This document shows positions 9,117 through 16,044 of a stretch of 50,943 nucleotides of DNA, piece after piece. A model generated the notes under the pieces. The model did no database searches. It was not told the origin of the DNA and was given only the letters and a program-made list of their open reading frames with translations. Origin of the DNA: Colivivens sp963626085 (GTDB taxonomy: Bacteria; Bacteroidota; Bacteroidia; Bacteroidales; Bacteroidaceae); contig CAVFVJ010000013.1 in the NCBI GenBank assembly GCA_963626085.1, positions 1-50,943 on the forward strand, written 5' to 3'. Position 1 is the first letter of the stretch. Each line of letters starts with the position of its first letter. The position numbers and the translations under genes are program-made.

Positions 9117-10189
9117 CACAACAATCCTCCTACATTAGTCTTTGACGGTTTGGGCAGCGGCTTCACCTTCTGCCCGTCTTTTACGCTGTGGACTCCGGCA
9201 GACACTACAGTCTCGCCTTCCTTCAGTCCGGCACTCACTTCGGCTGTGCCGTCAGTGTGGAGACGTGCGACGCTCACCTCACGGCTACTTATCGTGCTGC
9301 TCTTACTGTCGTACACAAACACCGTGGTGCGGTTGTTGTCATTCAGTAGTGCTGTGGTTGGTATGGTCACGTTGTTGTCCATACCGTCCTTGCTGAAGTT
9401 GACGTACACCATGGTACTCATGCCAGGTGTTATCTTGGAGGCGTCGAACTTGTCCTTGAAACCGAGTCTCACGGTGTAGAGCTGGCTGGCATTGGCCTCT
9501 GGACTGATACTCTTCACAGTTAGTGGGTACTCATCGTCAGGGAAGATGTCGAACGTGCAGTACACATTGTTGAGCCTGTCACGGTTGGCGTAGTCGATTG
9601 CTGAGATGTTGATTTCCACCTCCACCGTACCGCTTCCGAACATGGAGACAACTGGCATTCCGGCACTGACGGTCTCACCGCCTTCGTGGAGCACTTTCTT
9701 CACGTAACCGCTGATGGGAGCCACCAGTTTGGTGTCGGACAGTTGGTTGCGGTGGTTGCTGAGCTTTTGTGTTATCTGCTCCAGTCCGAACCGCGCCTTG
9801 TCGTAGTTGCTGGCGGTGGTGTTGCCCTCCTTGTACATGGCGATGACACGCTCTGCATCGGCTTTCACGCTCTGGTACTCAGCCTCGGTAGCACTGAGCT
9901 GTGTCTGATAGTCTCGTGGGTCCATTATGGCGATGACCTGTCCCTTGGCAACTTTGTCACCTTCCTTTACGTACACCACGCTTATCGGTCCGCTCACACG
10001 GAACGACACGTTCACCTCATCTGCGGACTTGGTTCTGCCTGGGTAACTTATGTCGCTCGACGCTCCTGCACTTGCCGCAGTAGCTGTCTTGACGTACTTC
10101 ACTTTCTTTGTTTCCTGCTTGCTGTCGCACCCTGCAAGCAGCAGCGCGAAGGCGCACACTGCCGCAAATGCGGCCATTCCATTCTTCAT
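9116..10189 (-). CDS. RND efflux periplasmic adaptor lipoprotein (HlyD/MFP family)
   Basis: Joins the inner-membrane pump to the outer-membrane channel. The chosen start, MKNGMAAFAAVCAFALLLAG, gives a lipoprotein signal peptide with lipobox LAGC; a longer reading from 10267 would begin at the promoter. After the lipid anchor come a lipoyl-like half motif (VSGPISVVYVKEGDKVAKGQ), a coiled-coil hairpin, the returning lipoyl half (VAPISGYVKKVLHEGGETV) and beta-barrel domains. It is the first gene of the efflux operon, 357 residues, and shares one base with the pump gene. Confidence 0.92.
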   Translation of the reverse strand: MKNGMAAFAAVCAFALLLAGCDSKQETKKVKYVKTATAASAGASSDISYPGRTKSADEVNVSFRVSGPISVVYVKEGDKVAKGQVIAIMDPRDYQTQLSATEAEYQSVKADAERVIAMYKEGNTTASNYDKARFGLEQITQKLSNHRNQLSDTKLVAPISGYVKKVLHEGGETVSAGMPVVSMFGSGTVEVEINISAIDYANRDRLNNVYCTFDIFPDDEYPLTVKSISPEANASQLYTVRLGFKDKFDASKITPGMSTMVYVNFSKDGMDNNVTIPTTALLNDNNRTTVFVYDSKSSTISSREVSVARLHTDGTAEVSAGLKEGETVVSAGVHSVKDGQKVKPLPKPSKTNVGGLL

Positions 10190-10264
10190 GTTACTTCCAG
10201 TTTTGAGAATTGAACTTGGGAGACTCTCGTCTCCATTCCTTGTTAATACAGTATTATTGAGGCG

Positions 10265-10295
10265 CAAAGATATGAAATTCTTGCTATACTGACAA
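10265..10295 (-). promoter_or_regulatory. Promoter of the efflux operon
   Basis: On the minus strand TTG (10295-10293) is followed after 20 bases by TATCTTTG (10272-10265), a good match to the Bacteroidetes -33/-7 consensus. It lies about 75 bases upstream of the adaptor start. Confidence 0.7.
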
Positions 10296-10401
10296 TCCCT
10301 TTTGCCCGATTTTCACTTTAATAACTCTTTAAGATGGGTTTACGTTAAAAAAATAAGTAAATTTGCAACTGCCTATTGAACGGAATTACCAACAACTGAT
10401 A

Positions 10402-10572
10402 ATGAAAAGATTTTATTTTATCCTTATGCTGCTTGTTTGCAGCCGTAGAACTCATGGTCGGATTTCTCTTCAACTCTTTTGGTGGTTTCGCAAGTTTGTC
10501 ATATATTTGCAAAATGAAAACAGTTTGAAGTATGAAGGCGAGATTATACCCTATAGGAATACAAACGTTTGA
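10402..10572 (+). other. Possible remnant ORF with signal-peptide-like start
   Basis: A 56-codon reading frame starts MKRFYFILMLLVCSRR, resembling an export signal, and is preceded by a TAAATTTG box (10358-10365). It soon loses any recognisable character and runs into the AAA-ATPase gene in another frame. It could be the stump of an exported-protein gene cut by insertion of the accessory cassette, or chance. Low confidence. Confidence 0.2.
10478..10509 (+). promoter_or_regulatory. Promoter of the AAA-ATPase gene
   Basis: TTTG (10478-10481), 20 bases, then TATATTTG (10502-10509). This matches the Bacteroidetes promoter consensus and lies 22 bases before the ATG at 10532. Confidence 0.65.
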
Positions 10573-12091
10573 GGAAGTCAGAAGACTCGGTATGTTCTAT
10601 GTAGATAAGACAGAATATGTCTATCGTATGGCAAGTGCTGGGAAATTTTTCTTCCTAAGTCGTCCACGACGTTTTGGTAAGTCGCTATTGGTGTCTACCT
10701 TCAAGAGTTATTTCGAGGGGCGGAAAGAACTGTTCGAGGGACTTGCCATAGAAAAGCTGGAGACAGAGTGGAACGAGTACCCTGTGCTGCACTTTGATAT
10801 GAGCAGGGGTAAGCACTTGGATAAGGATGCGCTGAACAGGTACTTGCTTGACATTATTGAGAAGCAGGAGTATAAGTATGGTGTCGGCAGTGACAAGCCG
10901 GATGTTAATATCCGCTTTACAGACTTGATGGAGTCGGTGTGTCGAAAGACTGGCAAGCAAGTTGTCGTGCTTATCGATGAATATGACGCTCCGTTGCTTG
11001 ATGTGGTGCATGAGGACACGCAATTGCCTGTCCTCCGCAATGTGATGCGTAATTTCTATAGTCCTTTGAAGGCGGCAGAGCCTATGCTCCGTTTCGTGTT
11101 CATGACGGGCATCACGAAGTTCTCACAACTTAGTATATTCAGCGAACTGAACAATATAAAGAATGTCTCTATGGACGAGCATTATGCCGGTATCTGTGGA
11201 ATAACGAAGGAGGAGATGCCCACTCAGATGAGTGACGACATAGATGCACTTGCAGCAAAGTTGAAGTTGACCCGTGAGGAGACTATCGGTAGATTGACTG
11301 AACAGTACGACGGCTATCACTTCACATGGCCTTCACCCGATGTGTTCAATCCGTTCAGTCTGCTCAATTGCTTTGCTGATGGCAAATTGGATGCTTACTG
11401 GTTTGGTTCTGGTACACCTACATACCTCATCAATATGATGCGCCAGTTCGGTTTCCTTCCAACTGATTTGGGCAAAAACAAGTGGGTGAGTAAAAAAGAC
11501 TTCGATGCTGCGACGGAGACGATGACCACCATAATTCCGTTGTTCTATCAGAGTGGTTACATGACCATCAAGGACTATGAAACGGAGAGTGATCTCTATG
11601 AACTGGCTCTTCCGAACAATGAAATTAGGGCAGGACTATTCGGATCATTGTTGCCACACTACCTCGAACGTAATTCAGCTGACGGCAACACTGCGATAGC
11701 ACGCATGTCGGTGTTGATTCGTCGAGGGAATATGGACGATGGTTTGCAACTGCTTGCAGACTTTCTGGAGACTGTGCCGTATTGCGCTGGTACCAACTAC
11801 GAATGTCATTGGCAGCAGACGCTTTACATCATCTTCGCCTTACTCACTGACTACCGCATACATGTTGAGCAACACACAGCCAAGGGGCGTATCGATGTCA
11901 CACTCGAGACGGCAACTACCATATATGTGATGGAACTGAAACTGAACGGCAGCGTGGAGGAAGCACTTGCGCAGATAGAGGCAAAGCACTACGCTGATGC
12001 ATTCAAGTTGCAGTCGAAGCCTGTGGTAAAGGTAGGCATGAATTTCATGCTGAAGGATGGTGTTAACATGCTTGAGTGGAGAGTGGTGTAG
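10532..12091 (+). CDS. AAA-ATPase-like / PD-(D/E)XK nuclease-domain protein
   Basis: A 519-residue member of a family abundant in Bacteroidetes, with an N-terminal AAA-ATPase-like region and a C-terminal PD-(D/E)XK nuclease-like domain (DUF1703 type). The phosphate-binding segment SRPRRFGKS is at 43-51 and the Walker B-like VVVLIDEYD at 144-152. The nuclease core reads GRID (452-455), then MELK (467-470). The role of the family is not established; it often lies in variable regions and may act on mobile or foreign DNA. It is a single-gene unit with its own promoter, between the efflux operon and REP copy 2. Confidence 0.85.
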   Translation: MKARLYPIGIQTFEEVRRLGMFYVDKTEYVYRMASAGKFFFLSRPRRFGKSLLVSTFKSYFEGRKELFEGLAIEKLETEWNEYPVLHFDMSRGKHLDKDALNRYLLDIIEKQEYKYGVGSDKPDVNIRFTDLMESVCRKTGKQVVVLIDEYDAPLLDVVHEDTQLPVLRNVMRNFYSPLKAAEPMLRFVFMTGITKFSQLSIFSELNNIKNVSMDEHYAGICGITKEEMPTQMSDDIDALAAKLKLTREETIGRLTEQYDGYHFTWPSPDVFNPFSLLNCFADGKLDAYWFGSGTPTYLINMMRQFGFLPTDLGKNKWVSKKDFDAATETMTTIIPLFYQSGYMTIKDYETESDLYELALPNNEIRAGLFGSLLPHYLERNSADGNTAIARMSVLIRRGNMDDGLQLLADFLETVPYCAGTNYECHWQQTLYIIFALLTDYRIHVEQHTAKGRIDVTLETATTIYVMELKLNGSVEEALAQIEAKHYADAFKLQSKPVVKVGMNFMLKDGVNMLEWRVV

Positions 12092-12145
12092 TGAAGTAAA
12101 TATTGGTGATTTTATGCCAGGCTTTCACTTGCAGACTGTCGCTTA

Positions 12146-12220
12146 TTAGTAGGTGCAGTGTCCCACTGCACTCTTCATGTTTTTATTATAATATGTGACG
12201 TGGGTCACGTCACCCACTAA
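12146..12220. repeat. REP-like cloverleaf repeat, copy 2
   Basis: Outer repeat TTAGTAGG (12146-12153) and CCCACTAA (12213-12220, one mismatch) flanks two perfect 8-bp hairpins: GTGCAGTGTCCCACTGCAC (12153-12171) and GTGACGTGGGTCACGTCAC (12195-12213). The arms differ from the other copies by paired changes that keep base pairing. It lies between the AAA-ATPase gene and hipB and could also end transcription of the former. Confidence 0.8.
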
Positions 12221-12300
12221 GACAACACTCGTCCACTAATGTTACTGTGATAAAATCGTAATTTATTGGTAATTCGGCACTGACTTTGGGGATATTTGAT

Positions 12301-12308
12301 TACCTTTG
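12301..12308 (+). promoter_or_regulatory. Promoter -7 box of the hipBST operon
   Basis: TACCTTTG matches TAnnTTTG and lies 27 bases before the hipB ATG. No clear -33 element is seen. Two similar 10-mers, ATTGGTAATT (12265-12274) and ACTGGAAATT (12326-12335), lie on either side and could be HipB operator half-sites; this is only a guess from similarity and position. Confidence 0.5.
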
Positions 12309-12335
12309 CATCAAAATCACAATATACTGGAAATT

Positions 12336-12536
12336 ATGACGCAGCAAGAAATAGGCTTAACTGTCAAGGAGAGGCGCAGGCAACTTGGCATCAACCAACA
12401 GACGCTGGCTGATTTGGGAGGTGTGTCAATAAACACCATTGTCTCCATCGAGAGGGGAGAAGGCAATCCCCGGCTTGTGACTTTGTTGATGGTGTTCGAC
12501 ACCTTAGGTCTGCAGATGAACGTCAGCATCAAATAG
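12336..12536 (+). CDS. hipB: HipB-like antitoxin, helix-turn-helix regulator
   Basis: A 66-residue XRE/Cro-type DNA-binding protein. The helix-turn-helix covers about residues 9-61 (VKERRRQLGINQQTLADLGG, then SINTIVSIERGEGNPRL). In HipA/HipT systems HipB represses the operon and helps neutralise the kinase. The ATG at 12336 is preferred because a TTG at 12306 overlaps the promoter -7 box. hipS follows after eight bases, so the three hip genes form one operon. Confidence 0.85.
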   Translation: MTQQEIGLTVKERRRQLGINQQTLADLGGVSINTIVSIERGEGNPRLVTLLMVFDTLGLQMNVSIK

Positions 12537-12544
12537 GTTGAGGT

Positions 12545-12853
12545 ATGAGACAGTGTAAAATATATGTTCACGACATTGAGGCAGGTGTCCTTCAAGAGAC
12601 TGATGCCAGAGAGTATGTGTTTACCTATGGTGAGGACTACACTGGTGAACCAGTCTGTTTGGCGATGCCTGTAAGACGGGAACCATATCGTTCCGACCAC
12701 CTCTTCCCTTATTTCTTCAATATGTTGTCCGAAGGCTCCAACCGTCAGGTGCAGTCCATTGCTCACCATATTGACGAAGCTGATGATTTTGGTATCATGC
12801 TGGCAACTGCCCAGTATGATACGATTGGAGCTGTAACAGTTAAACCAATATGA
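12545..12853 (+). CDS. hipS: HipS-like protein (separate HipA N-terminal subdomain)
   Basis: A 102-residue protein matching the N-subdomain-1 of HipA kinases, here encoded as its own gene. Typical features are the opening beta strands (KIYVHDIEAGVL), FTYGEDYTGEPVCLAMPVR, the LFPYFFNMLSEG segment and GAVTV near the end. In the three-part HipBST system of enteropathogenic E. coli the corresponding HipS protein acts as the antitoxin. The same role here is inference from gene order and size. It overlaps hipT by four bases (ATGA), implying coupled translation. Confidence 0.8.
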   Translation: MRQCKIYVHDIEAGVLQETDAREYVFTYGEDYTGEPVCLAMPVRREPYRSDHLFPYFFNMLSEGSNRQVQSIAHHIDEADDFGIMLATAQYDTIGAVTVKPI

Positions 12854-13860
12854 TTATGAATATCAACGTGTGTCCATGTACCTTACAGGAGGGCTTTTCC
12901 GATTATTCTCCAGCTGCCCGAAAGACTTTGTTTGACAGTAGGGTTGTCTCCTGTATGTTGGATTTTGACGGACCTCATAATGACAGTTCCAGTAATGAGG
13001 CGTACCTGAAGAATGTGGGACGTATCTCCCTTTCCGGTGTGCAGCCTAAGGCAAGTCTGGTGGTAAGCGGTGAGAACCGTCTGGTTAGACCGGGAGAAAA
13101 CGAGCGTGGTACGTATATAGTGAAACCAGCTCCATCGTCATACGCCCTACTCGCACGTCAGTATTGTCCTGCCAATGAACACTTGACAATGCAACTTGCC
13201 TCACAGGTCTATCGCATAGAGACAGCCGCAAATGCAGTCTGCTTCTTCCGTGATGGTGAAGCTGCTTACTTATGTCGTCGGTTTGATGTCGGGCCTGACG
13301 GACGTAAGTACAGTCAGGAGGATTTTGCATCGCTTGCCGGGTTGACAAATGCCAACGGAGGCAGTGATTATAAATACAGTAACCTGAGTTACGAGGAGTG
13401 TGCGGACATTATCCGTATGCATGTCAAGGCGGCTCCTGTCGAGATTTTGAAGTTTTTCCGTTTGATAGTCTTCAACTACCTTACTCTTAATGATGACGCA
13501 CACTTGAAGAACTTCTCGCTCATCAATCGAGGTGATGGGGAGTATCGCCTATCCCCTGCCTACGACCTCATCAACACCAGCTTACATCTGGGTGAACCAC
13601 GTATCTTTGCCCTCGACAAAGGGTTGTTTAGGGAAGGGATGCAGTTGTCTGACACACGGACTGTGGGGCGTAAGGACTTTGAGGAATTCGGGCGTCGTAT
13701 TGGTCTGCATGCACGGTTGGTGAAACGCGAACTGGATGTCTTTGCTGCTGAACAACCTTTGGCAAAGGCACTGATTGCCCGTTCTTTCTTGTCTGCCCCC
13801 TTAAAGTATAGCTACTTGAAGTCCTATGATTACCGGAGGTCAATATTGACTTTCGCATAA
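12850..13860 (+). CDS. hipT: HipT-like serine/threonine kinase toxin
   Basis: The kinase core of a HipA-type toxin, 336 residues, lacking the N-terminal subdomain that hipS supplies. HipA and HipT kinases phosphorylate aminoacyl-tRNA synthetases (GltX or TrpS) and stop growth. Visible parts: the Gly-rich loop GRISLSGVQPK (57-67) whose serines are candidate autophosphorylation sites, ATP-binding Lys92 (YIVKP), the catalytic loop NDDAHLKN (214-221) and the Mg-binding YDL (Asp239). All catalytic residues look intact, so the toxin is probably active. Its own target cannot be told from sequence. A terminator-like hairpin follows at 13880. Confidence 0.87.
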   Translation: MIMNINVCPCTLQEGFSDYSPAARKTLFDSRVVSCMLDFDGPHNDSSSNEAYLKNVGRISLSGVQPKASLVVSGENRLVRPGENERGTYIVKPAPSSYALLARQYCPANEHLTMQLASQVYRIETAANAVCFFRDGEAAYLCRRFDVGPDGRKYSQEDFASLAGLTNANGGSDYKYSNLSYEECADIIRMHVKAAPVEILKFFRLIVFNYLTLNDDAHLKNFSLINRGDGEYRLSPAYDLINTSLHLGEPRIFALDKGLFREGMQLSDTRTVGRKDFEEFGRRIGLHARLVKRELDVFAAEQPLAKALIARSFLSAPLKYSYLKSYDYRRSILTFA

Positions 13861-13879
13861 TCTTTTGTCTGCGACGCTT

Positions 13880-13912
13880 CGCCAACGGTTTGGCGATTAT
13901 TTCATATTTTTG
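13880..13912 (+). terminator. Terminator-like hairpin after hipT, with possible recombinase promoter
   Basis: CGCCAA (13880-13885), loop CGGT, TTGGCG (13890-13895), then an AT-rich stretch ending in five T. The same stretch holds TATTTTTG (13905-13912), a match to the -7 consensus 37 bases before the recombinase ATG. The region may both end hipBST and start the recombinase transcript; no -33 box is evident. Confidence 0.5.
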
Positions 13913-13948
13913 TTTCCCATGTAACTTTTATAATTGGAAAACTTGAAT

Positions 13949-14920
13949 ATGACAACTATTGAGACGGACTTCCAGTGTCCGAAATCAAAGAAAGGTAAAT
14001 CATGGTGCCTGCTCCGTCGCAGTTTCTTTGCCTTGTTGGAGTTCCGCATCGACTGTTTCCGTATTGCCGGACAGGGCAGTACTGCGGACAACTACCGTTG
14101 TGCACTTGACTGCTTCCGGAAGTTCCGTCGGGGGCATGATTGTGCACCGGGGGAACTGACTGCCAACATGATGAGGGAGTTCCAACGATACATGCAACGG
14201 AGGGGGCTGTCGATGAACACCATCTCGCTCTACAACCGTAACTTGCGTGCTGCCTACAACTATGCACTCGACGAGGAACTGCTGTGTGAGGACAAGCGTC
14301 CATTCCGTAAAGTGTTTACTGGAGTGGAGAGGACACGAAAGCGTGCTGTCCGCGAGGTGGTGGTACGTAAACTCATTGCTCAGGACTTGTCCGGCGACCC
14401 GTCGCTCGACCTTGCTCGCGATGTGTTCCTCTTCTGCATCTATACGCAAGGAATGGCGTTTGTGGACGTGGCACACCTCACCACCCGTAACCTCTGTCGG
14501 GGGCTGCTCACCTACAGACGACGCAAGACCGGTCAACCGCTGACCGTGGAACTGCTTCCCTGTGCTCAGGCCATATTGTGTAAGTACCGTAATCGGGTGG
14601 GTGAATCCCCACACCTGCTTCCTTTGCTCTACTGCGCTGGCAGTGGACAGCCAGTGAAGTACGGTACGGCACTGAGGGAGTACAATCGTCGACTTCGACA
14701 GATTTCCGACCGTATGGGACTGGACATCCCGTTAAGTTCATACGTGGCGCGCCATACATGGGCTTCCATTGCCAAATGGAGTGGGGTAAAGGAGACTGTC
14801 ATCAGTGAAGCGATGGGACACACTAACACAGAAACCACTGCCATCTACCTTGCGTCGTTCGACTCGACAGAGGTAGGGGCAGCCAACCAGACCGTAGTGC
14901 GCAAGTTGCTTGCAAGATGA
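13949..14920 (+). CDS. Tyrosine-type site-specific recombinase, probable fimbria promoter invertase
   Basis: A 323-residue tyrosine recombinase of the short Bacteroidetes type. An N-terminal SAM-like core-binding domain (about 25-125, with the segment MNTISLYNRNLRAAYNYA) precedes the catalytic domain. Visible catalytic residues are Lys193 (RRKTGQ), Arg268-His269 (SYVARHT), His291 (MGHTN) and nucleophile Tyr300 (AIYLAS). Where the first catalytic Arg is expected (usually a Y-T-R-G-M type motif) it has YTQGM, Gln167. The gene ends about 185 bp before a 24-bp inverted repeat pair that flanks the fimbria promoter, so it is the obvious candidate invertase; that pairing is inference. A TTG at 13934 would add five residues. 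The ATG is preferred. Confidence 0.85.
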   Translation: MTTIETDFQCPKSKKGKSWCLLRRSFFALLEFRIDCFRIAGQGSTADNYRCALDCFRKFRRGHDCAPGELTANMMREFQRYMQRRGLSMNTISLYNRNLRAAYNYALDEELLCEDKRPFRKVFTGVERTRKRAVREVVVRKLIAQDLSGDPSLDLARDVFLFCIYTQGMAFVDVAHLTTRNLCRGLLTYRRRKTGQPLTVELLPCAQAILCKYRNRVGESPHLLPLLYCAGSGQPVKYGTALREYNRRLRQISDRMGLDIPLSSYVARHTWASIAKWSGVKETVISEAMGHTNTETTAIYLASFDSTEVGAANQTVVRKLLAR

Positions 14921-14936
14921 AAGTTTTTCAACGCTA

Positions 14937-14990
14937 TAACTGAGGAAATAAAAATCTCTAACTGGGAAAAATAATTTCTCTTACTGACGC
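14937..14990. repeat. 22-bp tandem repeat, AACTG type
   Basis: Two adjacent 22-base units (14937-14958 and 14959-14980) both begin TAACTG, hold an A-rich middle and end in TCTC. A third partial unit, TTACTGACGC, runs straight into REP copy 3. The units resemble 549-581 near REP copy 1 in sequence and period. Confidence 0.55.
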
Positions 14991-15077
14991 TTAGTAGGTG
15001 CGGTGTCCCACCGCACTCTTTGTATGATGCGACGTGAGACACTTGTGTATGCGACGTGAGACACGTCGGCCACTATG
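14991..15077. repeat. REP-like cloverleaf repeat, copy 3
   Basis: TTAGTAGG (14991-14998) leads into the perfect hairpin GTGCGGTGTCCCACCGCAC (14998-15016). The second arm occurs twice as a degenerate tandem copy (ATGCGACGTGAGACAC at 15027 and again at 15049), of which only the second still pairs well (CGACGTG with CACGTCG). The closing outer repeat is worn (GGCCACTAT). This copy looks decayed or recombined. It lies between the recombinase gene and the invertible promoter. Confidence 0.75.
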
Positions 15078-15104
15078 ATAGCGACTTGTTGCTGGTGTGT
15101 CCTG

Positions 15105-15128
15105 CTCTTAGTAAGAGGTGGACAACAA
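15105..15128 (+). repeat. Left inverted repeat of the invertible segment
   Basis: 24 bases, identical to the reverse complement of 15294-15317. The outer 13 bases, CTCTTAGTAAGAG, are themselves palindromic; the inner part reads GTGGACAACAA. Identity stops sharply at both ends, as expected for recombinase-maintained sites. Confidence 0.9.
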
Positions 15129-15293
15129 CAGGTGTGACTGGGCGTCAGACCTTCTACAAAATTAGGAGAGCATGAATTTGTAGGTTGCAAACATTGGACT
15201 TCAACCACAGTTCTTGTTAGTTTTGCCTATTTTTAACATACATTGTTGCGTGTAATTCACAGATTGTTACTACTTTTGCACCCGATTTTGAGA

Positions 15294-15317
15294 TTGTTGT
15301 CCACCTCTTACTAAGAG
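15294..15317 (-). repeat. Right inverted repeat of the invertible segment
   Basis: Perfect inverted partner of 15105-15128. It falls in the 5' untranslated region of the fimbria transcript. A small hairpin, GTGGTT-GTA-AACCAC (15341-15355), follows it in the leader. Confidence 0.9.
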
Positions 15318-15414
15318 ACGGATATTGTGAGGAAAATTTTGTGGTTGTAAACCACGCTGATTTATAGGTGTTTATTAGCTTGCTTAGGTAAAAGATTGAA
15401 TTCAGATAAGGGTA

Positions 15415-16032
15415 ATGATAATGAGTTTGAGCAATAGTTCGCAGCATGGTGTGTGTCGTTCGGACAGGATATCCTGTGGTCGGCTGGTGGCACGGTGTCA
15501 GAGAATTCTATGTGTTGTTCTGCTTCTCCTCTGCTGTTTTGTGAGGGAAGCCAAAGCACAGGACGTGGCACTCAAGACCAATGGACTCTACTGGGCTACC
15601 ACCACTCCCAACCTCGGACTGGAAGTCGCGCTCAACCCCAAGTGGACGGTGGATGTCTCGGGCGGCTACAACCCCTGGACGTTCAGCGATGACAAGAAGA
15701 TGCGCTGCTGGCTGGTACAGCCGGAGTTGAGGTACTGGCTCTGCGAGAAGTTCGAGGGACACTTCGTGGGTGTACATCTCCACGGAGCACAGTTCTTCGG
15801 TGGTTTCAACGACAAGCGTTACGACGGTTATCTTGCAGGGGGAGGCTTCACCTACGGCTACGACTGGATTCTCTCGCCTCATTGGAACTTGGAGGCAGCC
15901 ATCGGTGTCGGTTACGCTCACCTGTGGTACAAGCAAAGTTCGCGAATCCCCTGTGTGAAATGCTGGAGTCGCAAGACCAGTGATTATGTGGGGGTCACGA
16001 AAGCAGCCATCTCCATTGTCTATCTATTTTAA
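15415..16032 (+). CDS. DUF3575-family outer-membrane protein, fimbria operon gene 1
   Basis: A 205-residue exported protein. Cys- and Arg-rich N-terminal region, then hydrophobic stretch ILCVVLLLLCCFVREAKAQ as signal peptide. The mature part alternates in beta strands (ALKTNGLYWATTTPNLGLEV, QPELRYWLCEKFEGHFVGV, GVGYAHLWY) like small OmpA-type barrels and ends in an aromatic residue (VYLF). DUF3575 genes commonly open type V fimbria operons in Bacteroides and Prevotella; the exact role is not established. Start: ATG at 15415, with another in-frame ATG at 15421. The next gene follows after 12 bases. Confidence 0.8.
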   Translation: MIMSLSNSSQHGVCRSDRISCGRLVARCQRILCVVLLLLCCFVREAKAQDVALKTNGLYWATTTPNLGLEVALNPKWTVDVSGGYNPWTFSDDKKMRCWLVQPELRYWLCEKFEGHFVGVHLHGAQFFGGFNDKRYDGYLAGGGFTYGYDWILSPHWNLEAAIGVGYAHLWYKQSSRIPCVKCWSRKTSDYVGVTKAAISIVYLF

Positions 16033-16044
16033 AGGACCAACAGT

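Larger units (their letters stand above)
15105..15317 (+). promoter_or_regulatory. Putative invertible promoter segment for the fimbria operon
   Basis: Two perfect 24-base inverted repeats (15105-15128 and 15294-15317) bracket 165 bases. Inside, TACTTTTG (15271-15278) matches the -7 consensus, with TTG at 15246-15248 as a -33 candidate 22 bases before it, pointing right towards the fimbria genes. Transcription would start just before the right repeat and cross it. Inversion would turn the promoter away from the operon, so the drawn orientation is ON. A weaker box, TAATTTTG, on the other strand (15164-15157) points left; after inversion it would point at the operon, so expression might switch between levels. 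The pattern matches promoter inversion known in Bacteroides surface-structure loci. Confidence 0.85.
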
